64,000 nt of DNA. Source: Balaenoptera acutorostrata (lineage: Eukaryota > Chordata > Mammalia > Artiodactyla > Balaenopteridae). This document shows positions 10,761-23,472 of the stretch, piece by piece; position 1 is the stretch's first letter; each line of letters opens with the position of its first letter. The stretch covers positions 14,823,770 to 14,887,769 of the forward strand of contig NC_080070.1 in the NCBI RefSeq assembly GCF_949987535.1. The letters are read 5' to 3'. Under the pieces are notes generated by a model. The model did no database searches, was not told the DNA's origin, and saw only the letters and a list, made by a program, of their open reading frames with translations. Both the position numbers and the translations under genes were made by a program.

Positions 10761-11024
10761 GCGGGAAGTTATTGTGACTTCAGCGGTGAGCAAGCTGAGC
10801 CCGAGGGCCCTGGTGGCCACCCAGCTAAGGGTGCTCCGGAGGACTCCAGACCCTGGAGAGGTCAGGAGAGAAACCTGAATTAGACAAGGAGTTTTATTTT
10901 CGTAGTGGGTCACAGAAAGAACGCGAACAAGAGCAGCCTTGCAGGGGAGGAGCAAAGAGGGGCCTGAAAAGAGGTGGAGGAAGGATGATCTGGGAGAGGG
11001 CAGCAGAGCCAGCAGAGCGACCCT

Positions 11025-11245
11025 ATTTTAGTGCTTAAAGATACCGCCTTTTGTTTTCAAAAGTCCTGGATTCAAATCCAACCACTTCAGCTCTCTAGCT
11101 TGGATGCTCTTGGGCGGCTACTTGACCTCTTGGAACCTGTTTCTCATTTGTAAAGTGGGGATAACTGTACCTACTTCCCAGGGCTGCTGTGAGGAAAACG
11201 AGGTACCCGTGGAGCATGCTTAGTGGAGCCCTGACACAAGGGAAG
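11025..11245 (+). repeat. MIR-type SINE, sense
   Basis: It carries the MIR core in order: 'ctggattcaaatcc', 'ctacttgacctcttggaacc', 'catttgtaaagtggggataa' and 'ctgctgtgaggaaaacgagg'. Confidence 0.8.
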
Positions 11246-11879
11246 CACTTGTACACATGGTCTGCGATTGTTTCCACCAAAGCCATGGGGGGACTGTTGA
11301 AAGAAGTAGGAAATGGCCACAGGCGTGAATGTTACAGCAAAACCAGGTGAGGTGCTTACCGAAGCACCTTCGGATTCAGCAATTTGATCATGACCACCCC
11401 TCCCAGAATGGCTTTGGTGGAGTGGTGGGTGTAGAGAGACAGAACTAGAGAAAAGGAAATTTGAAAAGGACTGATTCAAACTTCTCTGTCCATCTCTGTG
11501 GCCCTATGGCTGAGACGTGGGGGAAGACACAGGTTTGGACCAGCTAGCGTAGAATTTCCAGGTGCCGTTCTTTGCGTGACCCACGTGAAACCAGAACATC
11601 TCCTGCATTAGGGCACGGCCGCCATCTGTGTGTGTCTCCCTCCCAAGATAAGGACAGAACTATCTCTTCTCTTCAAGGTTGCTATGGAGACATGGATGGG
11701 TTTGTAAACAGTTTAAAGGTCTACATCAAATTTTGATTTTGTATTGGTTATGAGAGCAGGGACCACATTTTCTATATCATTATACAGCCACGCTGCCTGT
11801 CACATTGCAATCTTATACACTGACTTGGCTTTAATTAACACCCATAGGCTGATCCCTCTCCAATCTATTCTCTCCAGCC

Positions 11880-12330
11880 CCGTTCTCATTCCTGAGTTTC
11901 AGACTAATATATCCAGCCGCCCACTGGACCTCTTCTCACAGATGTCCTACAGATGCTACAGACTCGCAATGTCTAAAACTGGACTCACCAGCACAGCCTC
12001 CTTCCTCCATTAACCTCGTCCTTGTCCCGTGTTCCTCATCTTAGTGAATCATGCCTCCTTCCCCTCAGCTCCCAAGTCAGGAATTTGGGCTCGTCCTTGC
12101 CTCTTCCTTCTCTCCCAGCACCGCCCCCCACCACCTCCACATTCATTAATCACCAAACCCTATTGGTCCTGCCTACTGAGTCTCTCCCATTTCTCACCAC
12201 TACTCCCTTTATCCATTCATTCTTTCATTCATTCCACTTCATTTCACTCGTTCAATAAATATACCGGCATCTACTCGGTGTTAGCTACTGTTCTAGGCAG
12301 AGGGGCAGCAAACAAGCTAGGTTTCTGATC
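11880..12330. repeat. Old LINE-type remnants (L2-like)
   Basis: At 11880-12190 the blocks 'atatccagccgcccactgga', 'aatgtctaaaactggactca' and 'aaaccctattggtcctgcct' match an ancient LINE-derived repeat seen again at 41040 and 62740. At 12225-12330 an antisense L2 end follows ('actcgttcaataaatatacc'). Confidence 0.45.
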
Positions 12331-12424
12331 TCAGAGAGCTTGTATCTAGAGAGAGATCCACCCAAATCGCAGCACTATGATCTCTCACTAGATTGCAACT
12401 GTCTCTTATCAGCCTCCCTGCCTC

Positions 12425-12700
12425 TCGTTCATTCATCAACATTTATTTGCTGAGTTTGTGCTCGGTGCCTGGCACTGTGCTGGGGGTGCCTGACAAATGC
12501 AGAGGAGACCAGCGTGCCTGGGAGGCACTGGGCAAGGGAAATGTGAGACTGGGTGGTGGAGGAGGAGAGGTGGGGGTCAGAACACCTAAGACCTGGTGGG
12601 CTATGTGCGAAATGTACTACTTCCTTCCCAAAGGAAGGGGGAGCCATTGAAGGAAGGGCTTTAAGCAGGAGAGTGACGTGATGCTATTTACGCCAACTGT
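12425..12700 (-). repeat. L2 fragment, antisense
   Basis: 'ttcattcatcaacatttatt', 'gtgcctggcactgtgctggg' and further on 'ggctttaagcaggagagtga' are L2 landmarks in antisense order. Confidence 0.65.
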
Positions 12701-13589
12701 ATATCTCAACTGGTTTCATTATTAAAATGAGTATGGAGCTCATCAAATAATAGTCTAACCTCCACATGTCAACATCGCCCAGGTCCCCAGTCACACAGTG
12801 GGGACGTTGAGGCAGTGCCACCATCCAGACCTTGGCTGTGGGCGTCATTGGAAGGCAGGATCCGGACTTGTGGACTACAGGCTGCTCTTGATATTGCTAA
12901 TCAGACATGGCCCATCCCATTTCCTTCACATCTCAGCCTGTCAATATATGTCAGCTATGATCTCAACTTGTCAGATATTCGCACTTTCTAAATTGTCATC
13001 GAATGTCTCCAGGCACTGCTCGTGGCAGAGTGTCGCTACATGTGGACAATCAGGCGTCCTTCTGCTTGCGAAGTGGAGAGTCAGCAGATGGCTTGACTGC
13101 CTTAAGGCAAGGCTTGGAGCTGCCTTAAGGCGAGCTAGTGTCTGGAACAGCCATTTTTCACCTCTTAGCCACAGGGGGTGGGGCAGGCATGGTGGAGACA
13201 GATGACATGCCCAGAAAGAAGAATCCAGCATCCGCAGGGTTTTGACAGCAGACTGCACTCAGTTCGGGGATCAGGGAGAAAGTGGGTCTAGCCTCCACAG
13301 TGATGGAGTGCTGACATCTGACCAAGTTTTCCCAACTCTTTCCAGGAGGCTGAGCCTACCTCCCGAGCCCCAGCTGCTAGCTGGGGTTCTGCTCTAGATT
13401 CACTGCCAGAGGCTGCCTGCAGTTCCATGAGACCATTGGTGCCATCCACTCACGTGTGATGCTCATCTAGACCCAACTGGACAAGACTAGTCCACCCAAC
13501 TGGACCCTCTTAGACTGTAGGGCTGCTTGAATCCAGCCTCAAGTCTCCACACGCCAATGGACAATGTGAATCAAAAACATTTGCTCTGT
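12701..13589. other. Unannotated unique sequence
   Basis: I recognise no exon, RNA gene or repeat family here. The 135-codon ORF (12798-13205) has no protein similarity that I know of and no splice-site framing. Confidence 0.4.
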
Positions 13590-13960
13590 CTGAAGAAGGC
13601 AACCTTGTACCTTGAACATTTTGTCAAGCCTCTACTTCTGCTGGTCCCAGCTCCCTACCTGTCTGCACTGGTCTGTGTACTGAAGTCCCAGCTCGCCTTG
13701 TACCTGCGCCCGCCTGAGTTATGACAAGCCCTGTGTCATCTTATATCCTCACCCTCCTATAACAGGCCAGACTCCTTCCTGTGCATTTTCAGGACCCAGG
13801 CTAGATGTCACCTCCTCAAGGAAGTCCTCCAGGACCACCCATGATGATGAGTTCCATGTCCTGCTATAGCACCCCAAGCTTTCTCCACTGAGGTTGCCTG
13901 ACTAATTGCATGTCTACCCTCTAGATGTAAATGTTTTGAGAACAGAGACCTTTTCTTTTT

Positions 13961-13992
<32 letters not shown>

Positions 13993-14356
13993 ATGGCTGT
14001 GTTGGATCCTCGTTTCTGTGCGAGGGCTTTCTCCAGTCGCGGCAAGCGGGGGCCACTCTTCATCGCGGTGCGCGGGCCTCTCACCACCGCGGCCTCTCCC
14101 GTTGCGGAGCACAGGCTCCAGACGCGCAGGCTCAGCAATTGTGGCTCACAGGCCCACCCGCTCCGTGGCATGTGGGATCTTCCCAGACCAGGGCCCGAAC
14201 CCGTGTCCCCCGCATTGGCAGGCAGACTCTCAACCACTGCGCCACCAGGGAAGCCCAACAGAGACCTTTTCTGATTCGACAATGTATTTTCAGCAGCCAG
14301 GAGAAAGCCTGTCTGTCACTCAACAGGTATTCACGGACTGTTTGTTGAATGAATAA
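13590..14356 (+). repeat. L2 3' end, sense, interrupted by a SINE
   Basis: Left part 13590-13956 carries L2 landmarks ('agatgtcacctcctcaagga' and 'aatgttttgagaacagagac'). After the SINE the element resumes at 14257 and ends with the L2 tail 'ctgtttgttgaatgaataaa' near 14355. The SINE is therefore younger than the L2. Confidence 0.75.
13941..14272 (-). mobile_element. CHR-type SINE, antisense, with perfect 16-bp target-site duplication
   Basis: The body 13957-14256 runs antisense from the T-tract and 'ggctgtgttggatcctcgtt' to the head 'ccaccagggaagccc'. Direct repeats 'aacagagaccttttct' lie at 13941-13956 and 14257-14272, inside an L2 element. Confidence 0.95.
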
Positions 14357-14386
14357 ATGCACTTCTGCCTGTGTTTCAGGTAGCAA

Positions 14387-14400
14387 CCACCAGATGGCAG
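14387..14400 (+). promoter_or_regulatory. CTCF-like motif
   Basis: The 14-mer ccaccagatggcag matches the CTCF core pattern CCA(C/G)(C/T)AG(A/G)(G/T)GGCA(G/C). Motif only; occupancy is not shown by sequence. Confidence 0.45.
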
Positions 14401-15001
14401 TAGTGTTCTTTGGGTCATGAAGGTACGTGGTCATGCTCTTTCTGCAAGAACACCTGAAAATCAACTGAGATTTGTTCCCATAATCCAAGCACTTGGTTAA
14501 TTTTCTATAAAATATATCAGTTTATTGGAAAAAACCCACAAAATCATTTCTAAAGCTAGACTTTATAATAAAGATATAAAAAAGGAAAGGAAGAGAAACA
14601 GAGAAAGCACCGTTGAGTCCTTGAGTCCTTCGTACCATTCTCCACTTGATCTAAGTATGGGACTATTTATCAAAGGCCCAAGAGTCTCCATTTGGACTCC
14701 TAGGCATTTGAAGTTTCTGCAGCCAGCCGGACACCCTTGCGGCTGCCTGTTCCTGTTCCGGGTTCACTGGCTCTAATTTGACTTGCTTATCTTATCAGGG
14801 TTTTACCAGTAGACCAGTTTGGCTGGAGCAGAGGGTTCACGAAGAAGGCTAGGAGATAAGGTTGGAGCAGTAGGGAGGGGCCAGCGGGAGGAGGCCTCTG
14901 GGTACCGGGATGAGTGTGAACTTTACCCTGCACGCAACAGAGTAACTGGCAGGGATTCTTGTGGCGTGCACATGTGTGCGTGCATGTGCGGGCGTGCGTG
15001 C

Positions 15002-15002
<1 letters not shown>

Positions 15003-15045
<43 letters not shown>
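15003..15045. repeat. (TG)n microsatellite
   Basis: About 20 TG units, preceded by imperfect purine-pyrimidine alternation ('gtgcacatgtgtgcgtgcat') from about 14963. ORFs on both strands across it are repeat artefacts. Confidence 0.97.
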
Positions 15046-15046
<1 letters not shown>

Positions 15047-15596
15047 AGTGAAAGGGCGGTGGAATGGGGAGGGAGGGAGGGACATGTACCAGATGGTGTT
15101 GAGAAGGATGGACGGCGGGGGGGTGCCTAGGGGGATCCTGAAGCAAGGGAGACCTGGTGAGTAGGGCTGAGGCAGGAGACAAGTGGAGAACAGGGGTGGT
15201 GGACACCTGGGTGGGTTCAGGAGATGCTCCATAGGTAGAACAGCTGGAGGATGTGACGACGGATTGGGAAGGAGAGCGAGAGAAGAGAGCCTGGGCAAGA
15301 ACCCCACCTTTGATTAAAGCCTGACTTGGTGCAAATTAGAAAAAGGCATGGCTTCCCCGGGACACTTTACTTCCGCCTGCTGGACAATTGTCTTGTCTAG
15401 CAAGCTCCCAGGTGACCAGCACCCCCGGACTCAGTTATTCCGCGCCCGCCCCGCTCCACAGCCGCCCTGCGAGGCACACTCCAAGGTTCCCAGCCTGGAT
15501 GAAGGAGACATGGGTGGTGTTTCTGAGAGAAATGGGGAGGATGGAGGGAGAGCCGTTTTTAAGGGAAGGAGCATCCCGAGTTTCCTATGTCTCTAG

Positions 15597-15786
15597 TGCA
15601 GCGGTTCTCATACTTGGGTGGACGTCAGACACACGTGGGAGGGCTTTTAAAACACAGCCGACTGGGCCTCCCCTCCCCCCATCAGTTTCTGATTCTGTAG
15701 GGCTGGGCTGGGGTCTGAGAATTTGCATTTCTATCAAATTCCCAGGTGACTCTGCAGCTGCTGGTCTGGGACCGGCTCTTTGAGAA
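15597..15786 (+). repeat. MER5A-like hAT element
   Basis: The order 'gcggttctcatacttgggtg', 'gggagggcttttaaaacaca', 'agtttctgattctgtagggc', 'ctgagaatttgcatttctat' and 'gctgctggtctgggaccggc' follows the MER5A consensus over its full length. Confidence 0.85.
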
Positions 15787-18700
15787 CAGAGCTTTTGGCC
15801 CCTAACTCTGCGTTAAAAGCACCGCGGGAGATTTTCTTTAATGCTAAAGTCAGAGCCCTACCCAAACCACTGGAATCCGATCCAGCTGAAAGAACTCTCC
15901 CAGAGGGTTTTCCCTCCACCTACACAGTAGAGTCAGACAGCACCTCTGGGGACACCGCAGGTCTGAAGTGCTGCTGTATTTGAGCGGCAGCGTATTAGCA
16001 ATTCTTTGGTTTTCGTTTATGAATTTCCCCCATTTTGTCTCTAATGCCCTCCTTTTTCCCTCAGGAAAGGCCTCAGCTTTCCCTCTTTCCCTGACAGGTG
16101 TACTAAACTGGCCAGAATTGCCCAATCCTCCCTAAGGATCAACGTGAACTATTTCAGACTAAGTTCTTTCACAATAAACACTTGTCACTTTGCTTTTTCT
16201 AGCTCTTATTCCAGAAATATCTATTCTGCATTTCCTGTGGGTGGGTCATGCCTGCTCACCTGCTTAGCAGGTGCTACCCCTCCCCCTTCTCCCTGCTCCT
16301 ACGTGACCTCCTCCTGCCACAGCCCTGGTTTCACCCCACTCTTTGGACGACATCTGTCTTCTCTCCCAATAGGACTATTTGAGGCTCTGCAGAAGCTAAG
16401 AGAAGATCTGTGTCCTTTCTCTCAATGTGGTAGTGGGAAGATGAAGGAACAGAAGGTGTGTGTGGGATAGAAGTAAATATGGGTCTGAAATTCCACATAA
16501 TTACATAATAGAGAGGTATTGCCAAGGTAAATTAATAAGAAAACAGTTGGATGATGTTTACCAACAAAACCAGTTTGGGGTGTGTTAGTCTCTGCTTTTG
16601 CTTTGTCGAATGAGCCACGAATTAGCAGAATGCACATCAAAAGAGGCACCCTCTTCGTGGAAGTGACCGAATTATTCTGCCTGCTTGGTCAGGCTACCTA
16701 GAAGCTAGGAGAATTGCCTGGGAGCTGCATGGGAACCTCTCTGCCCACGGGCTTCTTTGCTGAACATCTTCCCATCTGTCCGTCTCTTTTTCATGCATGT
16801 CCTGTCCTCCCATCTGTCCTGCTCCCTCTGCTACTTTCACAGCCGTGGAAGAGCAAGGCCAGGTTTTCATCTCAAACCCACAATCCTAATGTCTGCCTGA
16901 AATTCACAGCCCATTACATAGAACACCTGGATGGCAACACTGCGATTCAAGTCACACTAATTGTCAGTATCATGCAGACACCTCTCCTTCTCCCAACAAG
17001 TTCTGTAAATTGGCCAAGCCAGTTTGAATTTGAGACAGGACTTGGGCTCCAAGCTGAGGTCAGAGGAGCCAAGCATGGCATCGTCCATTAGGAAACACTC
17101 TGGAACACCCATGAGGTGAGAGGCTCAGGAACAGTGGCTGGGAGAGGAGGATGGATGAGGAAAGTGCCTGGGGAGCTCGCCACTCGGTGACCCAGGACGT
17201 CAGACCCCAGTCAAGACCACAGGAGGCAGTGTCTGTGTGAGGACTCCAGGTCAGCTCTCTTTTGGGCATGAATCACCATCTTTGGAAAAGTCTGGAAAAT
17301 CACAATCTTTGGAAAACCAAACGGAGACTCCAGGCACCTAGTCTAACCTTCCACCTTCATAGCACCCCTGGAAGCTGTTGGTCTCTGCTTGAATTCCCAC
17401 AGTTCTGGGGAGCCCAGTTCTGGCAAAGCCACCCTTCTCTTGTTACACAGCTTCAGAACCTGCGTCTAATTTCCCCACCTGTACTAGGACTCCCACATCT
17501 GTTCTTTTATCAGATAGTGACAACCATCCTGGGGTTTAGGCAGGGCCACAGAGTGCCCGCTTGACCAAGCAGTTACTTTCCAGCTTGGTCAGGTTCAGTG
17601 AACTTTGGCAAAGACAAGACTAGAAATCGGGCCATGCGTCCCCTGGCCCGACAGTCCTTTCATCACATGGCTCCAACATCATGTTGAGAGCAGTTGAAGT
17701 CCAGCTTCCTGAATCTGACGCGAACCCACCATCCAACCTTCCCAACAAACCTGAGTGAGAACGTGAGAGCTGGAAGCCTGTGCTCCAGGCTTTCCCCTTC
17801 ACGGAGAACAGACCGATTGCCCAGGCCATGGCCTGAGTGGATGGAGAAGTGAGCTGAGGGTCAGAAGGAAGCCTGCTCTTCACAATGCTACGGAGAGAGA
17901 TGGACTCAGAGGCTGCTTTCCTCTTAGATGATTTGTCTGTAGTGAAGGGATGACACATCGTGACGTTGCAGTGCTCTATCCAGGACAGACGGGGAGGGGA
18001 GGTGGCGCAGGGGGAAGGAGGCATTCAAGCCACACGAACAATCAGTAGAAACACTATCCACAGGGGGCTGGACAGAGAGATGAAAGCTGGACCACACCAA
18101 CAGACCGGGGACGAAGACTTTGCTCCTGGAGAAGAGAGAGAGAGAGCATAGGACCTGGAGGCTCCCATTTTGCCCTGGCCTCATGCATCCCAGCTACCTT
18201 CGAGACTGGGTCCCAAATGTCATAACTCCCATTTACACCTGCTTTTGGCAGAAAAAGATATACATTCTATGTCTGTCATCATTGAACCTAGTATTTGCTA
18301 ACGTTTAACACAGTTATAAGGAAGATCTGGAAAATCCACAGAGCTTGAGTTCTAGGGTTCCTGACACAGGTAAGATGGCTTCAATTACATAATTAGAGAA
18401 AAGTAATTATGATGGGATTTGGGGACCCAATCCAGGGTCTGGGGACATAGTTCATAAATCTGTAATGGGTGTTATTATTCGAAAGAAGAAGGATGTAAAA
18501 TAGCTAAACATTTGGACAAACCTAAGGAACCCCGACTTATTCCTCCATCTTGAAAACTTTACCAGAAGCTCTAAGCAGTCCAGTGGGCAGTAAATTTTCC
18601 TCAGCCCCTTCAGCAGAAGCATTTTTTCTTGGCGGCCAGCCCTGTGGTGGTGTGGAATGACTTACACAAGAGGGGAACGATAAGATGCCTCCAAGGTGAG

Positions 18701-20137
18701 TGGTCAAACATATCCCAAAAAGACATCATTGGCCCAATGCTGGAAGGTGTCCAGAATACCACATGTTGGAAGGACTGGGTATGAAAAATCCATGCCTTGT
18801 CCTCCAACAAAACGGCACCTCCTCAGAAGATTAACCAAGTGACCCATCACGTTCTTTGCAGACGTTCAAAGCGCTTTGGCTGAAGTAGAACGTCCATTTT
18901 TCATGGCAAGCTGATCAGGTGCCGTGTTACTCACGCAGGAGCATCGAGGATCTCCATCCTTTCCTCCCCCAGCAAGGGAGTGGGAATGTGGAGAAATGTT
19001 ATATTCTACTTCCACTCCTTTTGTGACCCTCCTACTCATTTTGAAACCTGTCTCTAAGAACAGTGCTGTCTTTACTGAGACCTAATCCACAGAATGCAAC
19101 ACAGGGCAAAAAGACATGTTTTTGCATGTACTTACGGAGAACACAAAGGAAATTTTCTGCCTTATGTTTTGTCTGAAGTTCTTAAAAATCTAGCTTGAAT
19201 ATGTATTACTTTTGAAATGGAAAAAAAAAATCTTCTAGAAAAACTTTTGATTTGGGCTGCAAGCATCTGATAGAAGGATAACTTCATGGAAGGTGTTTAT
19301 TCCGTCTGAGTCTTTCCGAGAAGCTCACCCCGCCAGAGTGGGGTCCATATCACCTCCCTGTGCTCGTGCATATTTGCTCAGTAGGAATTCAGCCTGGGCC
19401 ACGAAGTGTAGAGCATTTCAACCTAATTATCTTTGCTTCAGAAAGAGCTTCCATCTAGCCTTTTATGATGTGATGGAAAAAGAGAGCTCTTTTAACATTC
19501 CTATACGCTGCGGCTTTTCAAGGATGGTGATTAGAAATACACATAAGACACTGAATTTCCACCTGTGGAAGACAATCCTATGGCAGGAATTCCAGTTGTG
19601 TCAAGGCCAGCACTTGAGAACCTTGACTTTGGGGGCTGGAAGCCACTGAGCCCCAGACTTATGACCATTCCCATGTCTCAACCACCTGTTCTTGGCACGT
19701 TCCTGTAATTTACGAAATGCAATTGCTCTAAAGGGTACAGGCCAGGAAGTGCAGGATTGAAATATTCCACCTGGTCAGACACTGTTGTGTGGACTAATTT
19801 AAGGCTTTGCTCATTTTAAAGGGGATAATTCTCATTCATGATAGAGAACTTTCCATGCCATCTGAAGTATTATAAAGCAGTCAATCCTGCTTGAAATGCT
19901 CAGAAAATGTCCCTCACCAGAGGTCATTTGCTGTTTCCATCTTCAGGACTAACTATTCCTGTGGTTCTTGTCAGAGTGAAAAAGTCCTTTTCCTTTTTTC
20001 TTCTTTCCCTTATTTTTTTCTTTTAACAATTAGTTCTCGAGTCTATAGACCACGCCTAGATTTTTCTTCTGGAAGTGAGTTCCATAGTTCCAAGAGCCTC
20101 ACTCATGCCAGGGAATCATGTCTAGTCCAGAATCATC
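15787..20137. other. Long stretch of unique non-coding sequence
   Basis: About 4.3 kb with almost no young repeats. I recognise no coding exon, RNA gene or clear repeat family. ORFs up to 134 codons (for example 17620-18024 minus) have no family resemblance that I can name. A distal TBXAS1 5' exon or an enhancer could be hidden here, but nothing in the sequence singles one out. Confidence 0.4.
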
Positions 20138-20457
20138 AAGAACAGAGAGATTGGGCTTCCCTGGTGGCGCAGTGGTTGAGAATCTGCCTGCTAATGCAGG
20201 GGACACGGGTTCGAGCCCTGGTCTGGGAAGATCCCACATGCCGCGGAGCAAGTGGGCCCGTGAGCCACAACTACTGAGTCTGCGCGTCTGGAGCCTGTGC
20301 TCCGCAACAAGAGAGGTCGCGATAGTGAGAGGCCCGCGCACCGCGATGAAGAGTGGCCCCCGCTCGCCGCAACTAGAGAAAGCCCTCGCACAGAAATGAA
20401 GACCCAACACAGCCATAAATAAATAAATAAAATTAAAAAAAAAAGAACAGAGAGATT
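20138..20457 (+). mobile_element. CHR-type SINE, sense, with perfect 15-bp target-site duplication
   Basis: The body 20153-20442 runs from 'gggcttccctggtggcgcag' through 'cgcgatgaagagtggccccc' and 'cacagaaatgaagacccaac' to an AAATAAATAAAATT tail. Duplications 'aagaacagagagatt' lie at 20138-20152 and 20443-20457. A young, full-length copy. Confidence 0.96.
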
Positions 20458-21117
20458 CAATCTCCTAAGATGCTGATCTTTTCAAAGACTGGCGAAAAGA
20501 GCCTGCCCATGCCATTCTGTCCTCCTCTGATGGGGCTCATTTGGCTGCCAGACAATCTGTGGGGCACACAGCTTGACACATCCACTCAGAACAGGCACCA
20601 CTGTCACCTACAACATACCTTTTGCTCGTGAATCTTAGACTCTTTGGAAACATCCGTCCACCACAGATGGGACTCATTATCCAAGGTGACAAAGAGTGAC
20701 GTATGTGCAGAGTATATATAGATTTGTGCCCCTCATAGGCAAGAAATAATGTTTCACCTGTAAAAGGAGATATTAAGAAATCTCAATATTCTTTAGGCTG
20801 AATCCAGTTGAAAAGCTTGTTCTTTCAAATTCTACTTACTTGCATTAGAGTTAAATCTGAGTGAGCTCAGTCTTTTGATTTTGCTTTTCAGACTGATGTG
20901 TGTGTGTGTATAGATAGAATCATAAAGACACCAAACTTTTCTTTAGGGAGACAGTGAAGTCGACATAGGTTTCAGAAACACCTAATTCCTAGAAGTGGAC
21001 CCAGACTAACTGGTGTAGTTTGGGTATGTGTGGTAGTGTTGGTTTTCACTCTGTTGTGATTTTTTTTTTAAAGTATTTTCAAATTGCTTGAGGGTTTTTT
21101 TGTTTGTTTGTTTGTTT

Positions 21118-21143
21118 TTTCTGCTGTGTTGGGTCTTCGTTTC
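21118..21143 (-). repeat. Orphan SINE fragment beside a full SINE
   Basis: 'ctgctgtgttgggtcttcgt' plus 'ttc' repeats the 3' part of the SINE that starts only tens of bases further on, with a T-tract between them. It may be a failed or nested insertion or a local duplication. Confidence 0.7.
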
Positions 21144-21449
21144 TTTTTTTTTTTTTAATTTATTTTTATTTATTTATTTTATTTATGGCTGTGTTGGGTC
21201 TTCGTTTCTGTGCGAGGGCTTTCTCTAGTTGTGGCAAGTGGGGGCCACTCTTCATCGCGGTGCGCGGGACTTTCACTGTCGCGGCCTCTCTTGTTGCGGC
21301 GCACAGGCTCCAGATGCGCAGGCTCAGTAGTTGTGGCTCACGGGCCTAGTTGCTCCGCGGCATGTGGGATCCTCCCAGACCAGGGCTCGAACCCGTGTCC
21401 CCTGCATTGGCAGGCAGATTCTCAACCACTGCGCCACCAGGGAAGCCCC
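21143..21449 (-). mobile_element. CHR-type SINE, antisense
   Basis: T-tract, TTTATTTATTTTATTTA tail, 'ggctgtgttgggtcttcgtt', and a tRNA-like head ending 'ccaccagggaagcccc'. Full length; the flanking duplication is unclear. Confidence 0.93.
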
Positions 21450-22344
21450 CTATGATTTGTTTTTAAATATTTATTTGTGAAATATAAATCTTGCTAAGAT
21501 TGAAATCTGTTAGGGAGAAGTGATTACTGCTTTTGCTGCTGCTTAATGGAACTGTTGAATCTTCTTGGAAAACAGAAAGATTCCTATATATAGACAAGTC
21601 ATTCTCGTGAAGTATAAAATCACAATTCTAGAAAATGCACTGCTACCCCTTCTCAGGCTGGAGCTACGTTCTACAGATGTGTCACTCTAGATTACAGTCT
21701 ATGTGTTTAATCGGCTACAAAAAATAGGCATGACTCTAAAAATGCTGAGAAATTAGAGTCTATCCCATTAAAATGACAAGCATTCGGTTGAAAAACTGAA
21801 AAAATATCATCAATACCATCGGGACATTTACAGATTCCTCTTCCATTGATCCATCCCCGTGGCTAATACACTACCTGTTAACATAAAAATGCTCAGGCCC
21901 TGTTCCATTCTCTCTTCCTGGTGGACTGGTCTGATTTTCTGTCAGAATGACGATTTAGAATGTTAATTTTCATTCAGTAAAAAAAAGACTAAATCTGAGC
22001 TTTGAAGTCTGCAGAACATCAAATGTGTACAAGTGCTTTGAACGACCACTTTCCCACAAGTGATGAATTTGCACCCTATAGACATAAGCTGTGATGGACA
22101 AGGGCATGGGGACCCCGTGTCTGGGGACTTGTTGGGAGAGCGCACCCTTTCCTACCTCTAATGTATGTGGGTAAACTATTCTTACCAGTAAATGTTCTAA
22201 TCTACTCGGTCAGCTAATCCAATCAACAAGCATTGTTTTCATTGAGACCTGGAACACTGTTCCATCTGCAGCCAAAGGCCCTTCCCATAGTAGATGGGAA
22301 GGGATATGGATGAGTATAGGATGGTACCAATAGGAAAGGCATCA

Positions 22345-22600
22345 TCAATTATTTAAATGATAGTTTACTGAGTGTCTAGTACGTATCAGGCACTGTACTG
22401 GGATTACAAAGGCACAGCCTCTGCCCTTGAGACGCTCATGGACTAGGAGGGGAGGCAGGTGTATAAATAGACTCAGTGTGGTAAGAACAATGATGGAGAC
22501 AAAAAAGAGGCACGTTCCCAGCGTGAGTAGAGCTGACTCCTAATAACCCTTGACCAGATGTCAGTGGGGCGGAGGGATCTCTGGGAAAGGGGTCAGTGGT
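22345..22600 (-). repeat. L2 fragment, antisense
   Basis: 'atagtttactgagtgtctag', 'gtatcaggcactgtactggg' and 'gcccttgagacgctcatgga' are L2 3' landmarks in reverse order. Confidence 0.65.
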
Positions 22601-22798
22601 GCCCTGGAGCTGGTTCGAACCAGCTCACGAGGACCAATCGTTAAATGTTCAATCTTGCAAGCTAGTTATGAAACGTGATCATTAGTAACATTTAAATTAT
22701 ATTCTTTTACAATTAAATAAATCACATTAAAAGCAAAGGTAACAAATACTAAAAATATATTACTCCCTAATTATTTTCCTACATTTTACTATTATCTA

Positions 22799-23132
22799 TG
22801 CCTTGAGGTTTGTTTTTTTTTTTTTTCAATTTATTTATTTATTTATTTATTTATTTTTGGCTGTGTTGGGTCTTCGTTTCTGTGCAAGGGCTTTCTCTAG
22901 TTGTGGCAAGCAGGGTCCACTCTTCATCGCGGTGCGCGGGCCTCTCATTATCGCGGCCTCTCTTGCTGCGGAGCACAGGCTCCAGACGCGCAGGCTCAGT
23001 AGTTGTGGCTCACGGGCCTAGTTGCTCCGTGGCATGTGGGATCTTCCCAGACCAGGGCTCGAACCCGTGTCCCCTGCATTGGCAGGCAGATTCTCAACCA
23101 CTGCGCCACCAGGGAAGCCCTGCCTTGAGGTT
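22799..23132 (-). mobile_element. CHR-type SINE, antisense, with 12-bp target-site duplication
   Basis: The body is about 22811-23120, antisense. Direct repeats 'tgccttgaggtt' lie at 22799-22810 and 23121-23132. The copy is full length with a TTTATTTATTTATTTATTT tail. Confidence 0.94.
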
Positions 23133-23195
23133 TTTTAGGGCTATTGTACGTATATGGTGGAAATACTGTCTAATGGTTGCTACTTTTCCCAACTT

Positions 23196-23472
23196 CACGT
23201 CATGTTAGTTTTTTTTTTTTTTAATATTTACTTATTTATTTATTTTTGGCTGCATTGGGTCTTAGTTGCGGCATGTGGGAACTTTTCGTTGCGGCACGTG
23301 GGATCTTTTCGTTGCAGTACGTGGGCTTCTCTCTAGTTGTAGCGCGAGGGCTTAGTTGCCCCGCAGCATGTGGGATCTTAGTTCCCCGACCAGGGCTCGA
23401 ACCCTTGTCCCCTGCATTGGAAGACGGATTCTTAACCACTGGACCACCAGGAAAGTCCCACGTCATGTTAGT
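23196..23472 (-). mobile_element. Older tRNA-derived SINE variant, antisense, with 14-bp target-site duplication
   Basis: The body 23210-23458 lacks the 'cagtagttgtggc' units and instead has repeated 'gttgcggcatgtgggaactt'-like units, marking a different CHR subfamily. The direct repeat 'cacgtcatgttagt' lies at 23196-23209 and 23459-23472. Confidence 0.9.

Noticed and set aside
14787..15307. ORFs of 100-152 codons over the TG repeat
   Set aside because: They consist of His-Thr or Val-Cys runs produced by the microsatellite.
20099..20460. Recurrent ORFs with a 'GLSLVAASGGHSSSRCAGLS'-type protein, found at many sites
   Set aside because: The same peptide appears at every CHR SINE (for example 6330, 14018, 21210, 27446, 34532, 39571, 55913). 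It is the SINE body read in one frame, not a gene family.
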